Shown here: piece by piece, positions 11,044-21,212 of the stretch
Layout of the letters: each line of letters begins with the position of its first letter
How positions within the stretch are numbered: position 1 is the stretch's first letter
Assembly (NCBI GenBank): GCA_944739405.2
Contig: OX123182.2
Span: forward strand, 62,251,183-62,315,182
Source: Euclidia mi
Lineage: Eukaryota; Arthropoda; Insecta; Lepidoptera; Erebidae
Reading direction: 5' to 3'
DNA: 64,000 nt
Made by a program: the position numbers and the translations under genes
Notes under the pieces: model-generated
Told to the model about the DNA's origin: nothing
Databases searched by the model: none
Seen by the model: only the letters and a program-made list of their open reading frames with translations

Positions 11044-11968
11044 TGAGACGGAGGATCTCAGGTAGGATGTCGGGGTTCGAGAGAAACACTGCTAGGCTGA
11101 ACAGGTTCTTTATTATGTCTCACTACCGCTTACATACAGTATGACCGAACTAGGTAAGCACTGGCCTGAGGGCTGGAGTGTAGACTCCTGCTGCTCTCCG
11201 ACGCTCGCAGGGTAGGCTGCTCGTAGGCTCAACGGTGAGCTGGCCGTATTGCACGCTGGGTAGGCAGCTCAGTGGTCGAGGTGTAGGCTGAGCGGCAGGC
11301 TCAGGCGGTGCAGCCGATGTGGGCCGAGCGGTGAGGCTCAGGCGTAACCTGGTGCAGTCAGGCGTTCGTGGCCTGGCTGTAGGAGGCTCGTAGGCAGGAG
11401 CTGATGCGTTGGCGGCGGTGCAGCCGATGTGGGCCGAGCGGTGAGGCTCAGGCATAACCTGGTGCAGTCAGGCGTCCGTGGCCTGGCTGTAGGAGGCTCG
11501 TAGGCAGGAGCTGATGCGTTGGCGGCGGCTGGTAGCAGCACGGCGCCAGCAGTTCGTAGGTCGCAGCCCGTAGGGAGAATCGTAGCCCGTAGGGAGAACT
11601 GGAAACAGCATAGAGAATACACAACAAACGGTCAGGAACAGGCGGTCCCTAGATCGGCTGTTATACTTAGGAGACACAGATACTACAGACAGAACATATA
11701 GGCACACAGACAACTAGAATATGCTTACCCCCAGCGGGACAGTAGATAGAGAAGTAGAATAGTACTTGGTTGTCACTACAACCATCAGCGAGACAGTGTG
11801 TAGAGCAAGTGCCCGATTTAGATCGCGCACCCATAAACCTATGACTCACATATTGCCTGCGGCCCTGAACATGACTATTTAAGGTAATATTGCGAAGCGT
11901 TCTGCGGCTAAGCTGGCGTTAAGCGCCTGCGAGATATTATAACGCAATACGTACAGTATTACGTTACA
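11044..11968 (-). repeat. Solo LTR of the Gypsy family at 31.5-37.4 kb
   Basis: Both ends match the LTRs at 31474-32176 and 36718-37420: it starts TGAGACGGAGGATCTCAGG and ends ATTACGTTACA. It is flanked by a 4-bp target duplication AAGG (11040-11043 and 11969-11972), so it is a complete solo LTR left by LTR-LTR recombination. It is 925 bp instead of 703 bp, partly because of an internal 110-bp tandem duplication. Short minus-strand ORFs here are LTR sequence. Confidence 0.88.
11304..11523. repeat. 110-bp tandem duplication inside the solo LTR
   Basis: Two head-to-tail units, 11304-11413 and 11414-11523, both starting ggcggtgcagccgatgtggg. I see two base differences between them. The full-length LTRs have no such duplication. 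Confidence 0.88.
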
Positions 11969-12097
11969 AAGGTAATTAATTTTATTTATTGATCAATTGC
12001 ATACAACTAAAAAGTAACTAAGTCTTAAAATACTATACATAGAAATATATACAGAACATACAAATAAATATATACAGAACGAAAAGAAAATAATTTA

Positions 12098-13800
12098 GAG
12101 GGCGTCATGAAATTGATCCACATCGCCGTCAACTGGAAGCATGCCCAGAACGCTGGCAGCATTGCCACGTTGTATGGTGATACTTAACTTCTGGGCAAAA
12201 TACAAAACAGGTTTCTGGTCACGCGAGGCGTCGACCAGTCTTTTTGCAAGGTCTCTTAAAAGAGCTATCTCGCACTTGGTCCCCATGGCCCCAACATTTC
12301 AACCCCAAACGGCTTAAATACGTAATCCTCTACTAGGTTTGTATATTTGCGCCGTTTGACCCTCAAATGGCGTAAATATACAATATATGCTCCGCTGTAG
12401 CAGCAGCAGCGCCCGCACAACTCGCTGTGCTAGGAAAATGTGATGGTGCGAGCGTATTGACGCACGTTGCGTCCCATGCCAAAGGCCTACCCAACTTCCA
12501 TGGCAGTATAGACATACCGTCTGCTCTTTTGCCGTCGTCGCGTACCAGATCCTGAGGTTCAAGGTGGGCTGCAACGCCAACGGTGATAACAGCCCAACGA
12601 AGAATGTCATTAAGGTTGCCGTGTCGTGAAATACGACCTGCGCTCCTGCTGCATGACAGGCCATGGTGACCAAGGCTGTCGACAGCCTCTCCACAGTGAC
12701 AGCGATGTGGAGTAACACATGGCGCGCCTAAACGGAGGCAAGGGGCGATTCGGAAGGTCATATCGTCCAGCATTGTACCTATGTTGGACGCTGGCAGTGC
12801 TTGAAGCCAGTGGTCCGACTCCCACTCTCTCACAGCCATTAGACGAGGACGCTCTGCAGCATTAGAAGATGTGCTAAGAAGGTTTTCTCGTATTCTGCTG
12901 CAAAGCGACCTATCCCACTACCTCTGAGAGGATAGGTCTCGGGTTAACTCAGTGCTTGGACAAGCTCTTCTCCAAGCATTCATGGCATCGGTATTACACG
13001 GCACCTCAGAATCGACCAGTATTGGTGCTAAGATTTTCCTGGTCAATTCTGCAGTGCTGTGGACCGAGGACAGGAATGCTGGTAGGCTAACATCGGAAAT
13101 TTTGTGAAAGCCGAGGCCGTCAAAACAAAGACAGGCCGACAAACGTACAGGTAAGGACGCCCGTGGCCACAATCGGTCATTCAGTGCTATATTCAAAATT
13201 TGACCAAGAGTATTTTGTATCATTTTGTCCATTTCAATGAGTAGCCTACTCATTGAAATGGACAAAATGATACAAAATACTCTTGGTCAAATTTTGAATT
13301 TTTCCAAAAAGGCGAAGCTTGAATAGCGTGGGTAAATTGAGGCACGAAGAAAAGAGAACCGATTGAATATTAATTTTGAGGAGCCTATCAGAAATTTAAC
13401 TAAAATGTTGAATTTTTTCATGAATAAATGAATCGAAACCTTCGTCTAAAATTGGCGACCCAAGGAGGCGAAGAGAACTTTTTTCAATGTGGGTTATATT
13501 GGGAGCCGGAAATTGAAATTTGGAAAGTATAAAGGATTTGTTTAAATTGTCATTTATGAAAATTTCACATTTAGTTGGATTTAGGTGTAAGCCTATGAAT
13601 GAAAATTTAGATTTCAAGAAAGGCAGATCTTGATAAAAATACTCTACATCGCCTCCCAGGGTGCCATCATCTAGGTACCTGATATTAAATTTTGAATTTA
13701 ACTGGCTGATGATTGGGTGAATAGTTAAGCTACCTTGTTGACTGCCAATGGTGGTTTATCTTTGAATAACATTTTGTATAAAGGAGATGTACCATTTGGC
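12098..13800 (-). pseudogene. C2H2-finger/RLE non-LTR retrotransposon relic
   Basis: The minus-strand pieces match the C-terminal two thirds of the proteins encoded at 21786-24677 and 24797-27250. In order they are: a palm segment with YLDDGTLGG, a thumb (SSLRLLGSPI), the connection domain, the endonuclease-type finger CHCGEAVDSLGHHGLSC, and the C-terminus ITIQRGNAASVLG. Frames change several times. About ten residues are missing after SQQG in the polymerase motif. A 54-bp snap-back inverted repeat replaces part of the thumb coding region. It is a dead 5'-truncated copy. Confidence 0.82.
13191..13299. repeat. Perfect 54-bp snap-back inverted repeat
   Basis: The arm 13191-13244 is the exact reverse complement of 13246-13299, with one base (13245) between them. 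It lies within the retrotransposon relic. One arm is native coding sequence and the other is its inverted copy. Confidence 0.93.
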
Positions 13801-14884
13801 CATACATTATGGGCCTGGCACGGCCAAACACAACACCATGTGTGTTTTGAAGATAAATGACTACTTTATTAACCTGTATAATTTCTTTTTAAATAACTTT
13901 TGGTGGAAATAAGATACGAGATATTTGAAATGGAAATTATTCCGCAACTAAATATACCTCAAAATTGAATTTTAACATAAATATAATACCTAGATGTAAA
14001 TAAAAGTATGTCTTTGCGTCTTAAAGAACAAAAACTACATAAAGAGTGGCCAATAATAATGAATAATCACCTGTGTACTAGGGAACCTCGTACTATGTAT
14101 ACTCGTCCAAAAAAGCTAACCACAATCACAAACACCGCTGCATATTCTTAGCATGGGTAGAAGGTACTGATCATTATTATTGAATTTATATTCAATTACA
14201 TTACATTAAAACCGTACGAAAACACCAATAAATCAGAGCAAAATATTTACGATACACAGTAGCAACACGAATGACATAACAGATAAAAAAAGTGTTGCAA
14301 ATGGTTTGAAAAAATATTTCTACTATCGATTAAAAAACAAAACGATTTTTACCGATTAATAATTATGGAATGTATAATAAATTATATATTTCTTTATTCT
14401 TTTTACAAATATACTTATAAAGTAAATAAAATATATTGTTTTCTAATATAGTAATAAAAATATTATTACCTTAAAACAATTTCTGCCTACCATACTTCAT
14501 TTTATTTTTAATGCTGGCAACATAAGACATTCATCCGCTATTACCATAGCTTATTCAATATAATTAATCTTTAAAAACTAAATTCTTTCACCGATACTCT
14601 ATCATGAAACGAAAACGATGTAAAATTTTTAAAAATTATATGTTTAATTTCAACGATTCACAACTTTCTGGCCGCTACAGGCCGTATTTGGTCTTTCTCC
14701 TTTGCACTGAAAGAGAACATTCGTGTATTCGTGAATTTAAACAGTAAATATTTCCTTTTTAATCCGCTCTGCCCACTGACCTAGTATGATAAGAATATTA
14801 CCAGACGCAGCTACCGTCTACTGCTAACCTCTTCACAATGTCTGCTCCTTAGAGATATTTAGTGGTATTATTTTTTACATAACT
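13801..14884. other. No gene seen
   Basis: AT-rich DNA with no open frame of note and no element that I recognise. Confidence 0.5.
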
Positions 14885-15065
14885 AGAGTATGGCCGCACC
14901 TACGCCCACTTTTTTTTTTAATTTAATATTTTCTGCCCGATGCAGTACAGTGTCCAAGGAACATACAGCTAGCTTTCAGTCAAGTTTCAGCTTCTTGCGC
15001 CAAGTAGTTTCAGCTCTGCGTTGTCTGTCAGTCAGTATTGCAAGAATTTTATATATTGGTCTGTA
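14885..15065. repeat. Degenerate SINE/RTE tail
   Basis: Phrases such as ccaaggaacatacagc, agtagtttcagctc and gtctgtcagtcagtattgc match the 10.57-kb repeat with many changes. The 60-codon ORF over it is incidental. Confidence 0.5.
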
Positions 15066-16179
15066 CCTATAGCATTATCTGTATATTGCTTGTAATTTGG
15101 TTTCCATGACCGATTGAGAGGACGGGGTATAAATGCCTAAAGATCAAAGAGACAAAAGGTCAAGTGTTGTTTATGTGTTTTAATCGAGTAGTTTCAGTTA
15201 AGTAGAAATTTACTCTGAAACTTAAATAAAATGTAATATTACTGGTGTAATGTAATATTACTGGTATAATGGTGTACTTCACCAACACCATTTGAATAAA
15301 TATTACTTTAAAGTTAAATGAAATAGAAGAAATTATGCTTAAGGTTGAACTTGAACTTTTAAGATCAGTAATAATAATTAATCACCTTTCATTATCGTCG
15401 CTATCCTAGCTGCTTACAAAACTCTTTGACTTACTAGAATGAATTGAAACCTACTGATCTAACCAGATTTCACAATATATATAAGCCTTTCCACTGAGTG
15501 ACTTCCGCCTGATCTCTGTTTCACAAAGGTCAGAGAAATTCTATGGTTTAGACCAGTGTCAGTGTACTTATTCAATACACTGACACTGGTTAACAACAAC
15601 TGTCAAAGATCTATATGACAGTCCGGACTGACGGCTCATCGTGCTCACCAAGGCAACAAAAAAACAAACAACAAATAAATTTATTTTATTACTCTTTGTG
15701 ATAACACAATGTGACTACACACAATTTTAAACATAGCAATTACTTCTATTCAGTCGTACCAAATAACTACCAACATAGAAAACTAAACAGGACATGAGTG
15801 CTTTATCTCCTTAATTTACATGGCTATCTATACAAGGAGGGCAGCCGGTGGTAACCAGTATTTATCTTTACACTACTCGGGCAGGTTTGTATTGGCATAG
15901 CAACGTATCTTATTATAACATGCGTTGGACGTCGTTACGTACTTGGAGTCTTGGCTCAAGTTAACTGGATACGCAAGTCGTCTTGCTAAAATGAAATACA
16001 GAATATCCATATGTATACATAAGGACAAATCAAGCTGTACAGCATATTTTAATACTTATTTCCTACACCATAAGAACGCTACAAAGGTTAAACTGCCTAG
16101 CTTGACATGAACTAGGTACTGATAGAATACTAAAGGATGCCCTCAGCTATGTTCACAAATTTTCTTTAATTTTAATTTA
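15066..16179. other. No gene seen; one short hairpin
   Basis: AT-rich. The only structure noted is a perfect inverted repeat with 15-bp arms (15552-15566 and 15576-15590, accagtgtcagtgta) and a 9-nt loop. The ORF 15925-16110 has no recognisable similarity. Confidence 0.5.
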
Positions 16180-16250
16180 ACCGTATCGTCCATACTTTTG
16201 GCTATACATTGTCTATCAGTCCGTCAGTAACGCAAGGATTTTATATATAG
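16180..16250. repeat. Short SINE/RTE tail fragment
   Basis: Contains cagtaacgcaaggatttta, shared with 59.8 kb and, in variant form, 10.7 kb. Confidence 0.45.
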
Positions 16251-16839
16251 GTACAGACAGAAGATACAAATAAATCGCCAATACATTCTCTGTGACTAAA
16301 ATGAACTTAACTAAAACCTGTCAGACTTTGAATTGCAATTTGAAATCATTTTATATCAAAGCTGCTAATGCTTTTTTTTGTTAAAAAAAACAACTTTCGC
16401 ATTAGGACTTAGACCTGTGTTGCGGGGGACTTTATAAACATACAACTAACGGACACAATGAACAACCAGACTCGAAACAGCAATTTTTGAGTCACACAAA
16501 GTGTTGTCTCGTGTTCTTTTACTACAACAGAAAAAAATCATTATACATAATATGTAGGGCGCATCAAATAGCTTAACACTGCTCTTTGAATTCTAACGCT
16601 TTCTGGTAATTATTATGAGCCGCATATGCAAGTTGGCAATGAAGCAGTAAAACTGTAGTCGAAGCAGATTAAACCAGCACAAGTGAAAATTCCGAAAAAA
16701 ACACTCATTAATCAAGTAATCAAGCAAACACGCGTCTGGTGCTTCCCTGTATTTATTTTAAATGCAATGTACCCAAGCTCTTAGTGTATCATAATAATAT
16801 TGAACTAATGTGTTGTAAGTTAAGGTTTTTGAAAAGGAG
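16251..16839. other. No gene seen
   Basis: AT-rich stretch with homopolymer runs near 16370-16400; no coding or repeat assignment. Confidence 0.4.
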
Positions 16840-17530
16840 GAATACGTTTCGGCTTGTAATGTTATGATCGATGGACAAAGAGTGGAGCAAGTTAATGAGT
16901 TTGTGTACGTAGGTACGCTGTTTACAAGAGATGGTAAGAATAAAGAAGATATTGAAAGAAAGATTAATGCAGGTAATAGAGTGAACGGAGCTCTGAAGGC
17001 TTTCATGAACAGCCAAAACGTATCTAAAAAGGCGTGTTGGCTGTGCGTAGAGGGGTATTAGTGCCTACCCTTATGTATGGTAGTGAAAGTTGGGTATGGC
17101 AGAGACTTGAAAGTAGAATAAATGCTGTAGAAATGAGCGCACTGAGAAGTATGTGTGGTGTATCTTTGACCGACAGGGTAAAGAATAGTATGATAAGAGA
17201 GTGTTGTTGGGTAAAAGAAGATCTAGTGACAAGCATCGAGAAAGGTATGTTAAGATGGTTTGGGCACATGGATGGATGACGAAAGACTTACCAAGCAGTT
17301 ATATAAAGCAAGTGTCAATGTGATAATACGACGGGGAAGATCCAGGCGGACATTTTCTGACTAGATTGGAGGCATCCTAAAAAGAGGACAGGTCAGAAGT
17401 ACCCTAAACAGATGAGCATACATGAGAAACTTAATGGGAGTGAATGACACAAAAGAGATATGTCAGGATCGTGGCAAATGGCGTTCCGTAGTCTCTGTCT
17501 ACCCCTCTGGGAAACAGGCGTGCGTAACTG
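16840..17530 (+). pseudogene. RTE-type retrotransposon, C-terminal ORF relic
   Basis: Encodes the C-terminal part of an endonuclease-reverse transcriptase of the type common in Lepidoptera. The pieces are, in order: FVYVGTLFTRDGKNKEDIER with NAGNRVNGALKAF; VRRGVLVPTLMYGSESWVWQ with INAVEMSALRSMCGVSLTDR; KGMLRWFGHMD; and a tail ending KWRSVVSVYPSGKQA. The frame changes near 17035 and again near 17280. The catalytic palm and the endonuclease are missing, so this is a 5'-truncated dead copy. Confidence 0.82.
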
Positions 17531-17599
17531 AATCATTAAATCGTTTTTTTGTTTATTATTATGATTACACAGATGAAACCTTGGCAAAAGCTGAACAAA

Positions 17600-18090
17600 A
17601 TCATATTTTGAAAATATGGACGATATTGTTTGGTTATGTAATTTATATTATGTTAAACTCAACTCACCGGCAACGTCAACTTGCTCCGTGTCTCCAGAAG
17701 TATCTACGCAACGGTCTTGACTGCCATTCATGGAGCTATAGAATAATAACTTCATGACTGCCAATACTGATCATTGACAGCCGTTACTAAAAGTCTTCGA
17801 TACCTTTAAATTCAACACTGGTATCTATACATTCATTGCGTTTTTTTGTGATTGCAGGATATAGTTATAGCACAGGTACAGAATCCTGAGTAAAGAAAAA
17901 ATAAATATTTGTATAGAGTAGCAAAATGCTACGTTATGTGTTTAAATTGAATAGTTTAATGTTTTAATTGAGTATAATCTATACATATAATAAGAGCGTA
18001 AAAAAACTGTACATTGAATATATTTACAAATAAAATATTCAGTTAGGCTAAGAATCAGTAATAGTAGTAGAGTTATTTGCTTACCAGTTT
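17600..18090. other. No gene seen
   Basis: AT-rich, with no supported feature. Confidence 0.4.
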
Positions 18091-18123
18091 GAACTTAGCT
18101 TTGTCAGAGAACCCAACGGACCC

Positions 18124-18345
18124 ATGCCTATTGTTAATATGCCAAGGGTTGAAAACTCGCTCGATAGTTTCGATATCAGCAGTGAAATGGTGTCGAAAAC
18201 ATTGCTAACATTTGACGATACTACAGCTTCAGGGCCAACTAATATTCCATCAAACTTACTGAAAAAATGTTCAACTATTTTAGCAGAAAATATTGCAATG
18301 CTTATGAATACCTCTTTAGAAAAGGGAAGTTTACCTACAGATTGG
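18124..18345 (+). pseudogene. Non-LTR reverse transcriptase N-terminal scrap
   Basis: The first 75 or so codons read FDISSEMVSKTLLTFDDTTA, then SGPTNIPSNLLKKC and SLEKGSLPTDW. This corresponds to the region of Jockey/CR1-type reverse transcriptases just before the fingers. After the Trp the frame becomes hydrophobic and unrelated, so similarity ends near 18345 although the ORF stays open to 18504. Confidence 0.65.
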
Positions 18346-18914
18346 TTGTATTTTTATTCGCTTGTTGTTGCTTTAGTTACATTTCTTGATTGTTATTTTA
18401 TACTTAACTATATACTCTTAAACTTATGTGATATTCACTTACTATTTTATTTAATTGTTTGTCATCCACCAATAATATTCCTCACCTCTACCGTGAATCG
18501 ATAAGGAAAATGGGAATAGAAGTATGTAGATAATATATATTTACAGTTTTCAACATCTTTTTGCCTAAATATTAGATCTTGGTTCACATTTGGTTCATTA
18601 CTTTGTTGTCACAATAAAGTTAATTTATTTGTATGAAATATAAATAAATATATGAAATATAACATAAATATGTATATTGAAATCTGTTTTTTGTAAAGAT
18701 TTTCTGTTTGACTGTACCTGCGCAAACACCTGCATGGTTCAACTTCAGAGAGCACTAGAAGTTTGGCGAAAACTATACCAACCAAAATTTCAGCCATTTT
18801 GGACGAGTAGTTGCTGTTTGACAGCCATTTGATTGAGTCGATGTGAGTGTTTTTGTGAAAATGGGAAATTTTGTATAGAGCTGTCTTGTTTTTAAAATGC
18901 AACACGCAGACTTA

Positions 18915-19475
18915 ATTTAAAATTTTAGACAACTCTGTTTATAGGGAGACTCTGCTCCATCATTTACCACACTGAAATTTTGGGCAGCTGAATTTAAACG
19001 TGGTCGTAAAAGCTAGGGAACAGATGAGGTCCGGGACGTCCAAAAACTGCAAAAACTGAAGGTAGCCTTGCTATACTACACCAAATGGTGCTAGATTATC
19101 GCTGAGTTGAGTAAGAGAGATATTAGAGCCTATGAAAATGACCAAACAAACGTATAAGCCACATATTAAATCAAGATTTAAGCAAGAGAAAGCTGCCAGC
19201 GTGATGGATGCCGAATTTGCTCACGTGAGACCAAAACCGCGTTAGAATGAACCTTTTTAAACTCTGTTGACGTAGTTTAGGGCTAATAAATCCAAGTTTT
19301 AGCCCAATAAATGAGTGTAGATCAAACCTGGATACATCATTATACGTCTAAATCAATAATACAGTCCAAACAGTAAACTACTAAGGAGGAACCGGCTCCA
19401 AAAGAAGCAAAATCTGTTTTTTCGCTAGGAAAGAGATTCTTAATGTTTTTTGGGATAGTCATGGAGTCTCTTTTG
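18915..19475 (+). pseudogene. mariner transposase relic
   Basis: Several frames together recover mariner transposase landmarks in the right order: FWAAEFKRGRKS of the helix-turn-helix region, a HQMVLDYR segment, VDQTWIHHYTSKS in the catalytic core, then EPAPKEAK and GIVMESLL. There are many stops and at least two frameshifts. No terminal inverted repeats were identified. An ancient dead copy. Confidence 0.75.
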
Positions 19476-19489
19476 CCTGCCCTATTCCC

Positions 19490-19715
19490 ATATTACTTAC
19501 TGTCAGCGCAGAATGTCTTTCTGTTCCATTCTCTCCTATAAGACGTCATCTGATTATTCACTCCCTGTGTGTGATGTCATCCTTCACACAATCCATCCAT
19601 CTTTTGTTTGGTCTTCCTCTTGCCTTATCCTCAATGTTCCTTTGTGGTGTCAAAAATGTGGTTGTAATATTACACCTCTGCCTACCCTTTCGGGGATACA
19701 GGCGTGAGTCTATAA
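19490..19715. repeat. SINE-like sequence
   Basis: Contains ggttgtaatattacacctct and accctttcggggatacaggc, as at 5.99-6.07 kb and, inverted, in the SINE at 56.55 kb. The ORF across it is not a gene. Confidence 0.5.
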
Positions 19716-20640
19716 AAAAAATAAAAATAAACAATGTAAGTTGCCACTAAAAACGAGTGCTATTATAAAAATCTATTATACCCTCTTATACAAATAAATG
19801 TTATGTACATCCCAGTTAAGTCAAAACGTGTCCGCTAAGTTAAAGGAGACACACTATGTTTAGAACTTGCACTAAATTACTATTTGATCTGAGACAGCTG
19901 ATATATATTACGGTACCTCTGTGTATTGTGTTTGTGTAATTACAAGTTGTTGTAGCCCCTTAGGGCAAAAACTGCACAGAGTTAAGAAGATTTAGGGTTA
20001 AATCACATCGAACCGAAGGATCTATGAGTTAATCTACGGCGACAACATGAGATGTATCCTTTATCAAGATAATAGGCGAAGATAAAGTCCAACCGTCCAA
20101 AAAAATGTTACGAGGAAGTGTGTCGACTAACATATTTTCAGTATGCTTCCAACAAATAAGCTGGTTGTCAGAATATTAATTTAAGACCAACAGATTATCA
20201 TCTGAAAAACGTAACGGAACGTACGTTTGACAGCTCATAAAAACCGAGAAAATAAAATAATTAATATAAATAATAGTTTAAACCCTATATTATTACAATA
20301 GCACTGGAAAATAAACAATAGTAAATATTTTAAAATAATGTTACCCAGTTTACAACAAATTCCTATGTTAGCATAATATTAACATTCCAGAAGCTAACTG
20401 TCACGTGAAATAAAAAACGCCACATTCCGAGTCAAATTATTATAAAGCCGTTCGCAAGTCATAAGTCCCAGAATAGCACGAGTAAATTAACTCTTACTCT
20501 TCACGGCCGTATAAGAGAAGCACAAGAGCTCGATACAAGGAAACTGCAAACAGGACGGTGCCACTGCACCAAAAAAGTCTGGATGCCAGCATACAACTTC
20601 TGATACAATCTGTGGATCTAATATATAAACAACAATTAAT
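19716..20640. other. No gene seen
   Basis: AT-rich. It may include the 5' end of the retrotransposon whose ORF starts at 20779, but I cannot place that border. Confidence 0.4.
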
Positions 20641-20778
20641 TGTCTACATATAAAATGTTTATAACTATTACCAAGCATGCGCAAGTGGAATGACGTTGAC
20701 AGTTTATTAGTATCAGTCTATATTGTAAATATGTTTTATTATGTATTTGTTTTGTAATTATTTTTTGCAATAAATTGC

Positions 20779-21212
20779 ATGCAAGACCGATATGGCGATA
20801 CGGATGTGAGTGCCAGTCAACCTGCCACATCATTGACTGGTCTGGTGCGTTGTCCGGATTGTTCCCAGGACCGATTTTTCAAAGGTAAGCGGGGCTTGAA
20901 AGTGCATTTTGGTAAAGTACACAAATCCCAAAATGTACTTCCAGGCCCATCAATATCTTCACAATCTGGATCAGGAGACACACACCAAATTCCTTTTTGG
21001 CATACTTTATCTAAATTAAAACATTCGGTTCCGATTATTAAAAGAGTTCCCCGTGGGGCAAGACCATCAGTGTCAAAAAAATTGGCTGAATGTATAGGTC
21101 TTGTCGTAAGGGAGAACTCAACAACGGCCTGGGAGCAATTATTAACATTCCCTTATAGGATTTTACATGTTGATAAAAATCAGGCAGCTCAAAATTCATT
21201 AACATCCCAAAT
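20779..21212 (+). pseudogene. C2H2-finger/RLE retrotransposon, 5' half of a split copy
   Basis: Codes for the N-terminal 144 residues of the family protein, with a C2H2 finger in the order C-x2-C-x14-H-x4-H (CPDCSQDRFFKGKRGLKVHF, then GKVH). Similarity to the second copy stops exactly at ATCCCAAAT (21204-21212). The sequence resumes in the same frame after the second ATCCCAAAT at 24788-24796. The copy was therefore whole until the element at 21213-24787 landed in it. The stop at 21234 lies in the inserted DNA. Confidence 0.85.

Noticed and set aside
11150..11713. Overlapping Pro/Arg-rich ORFs
   Set aside because: They lie wholly in the GC-rich solo LTR and recur with changes in the other LTRs; composition explains them.
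18609..18905. Minus-strand 98-codon ORF as a gene
   Set aside because: It abuts the degenerate mariner copy, has no recognisable domain and is AT-rich; no splice or start evidence.
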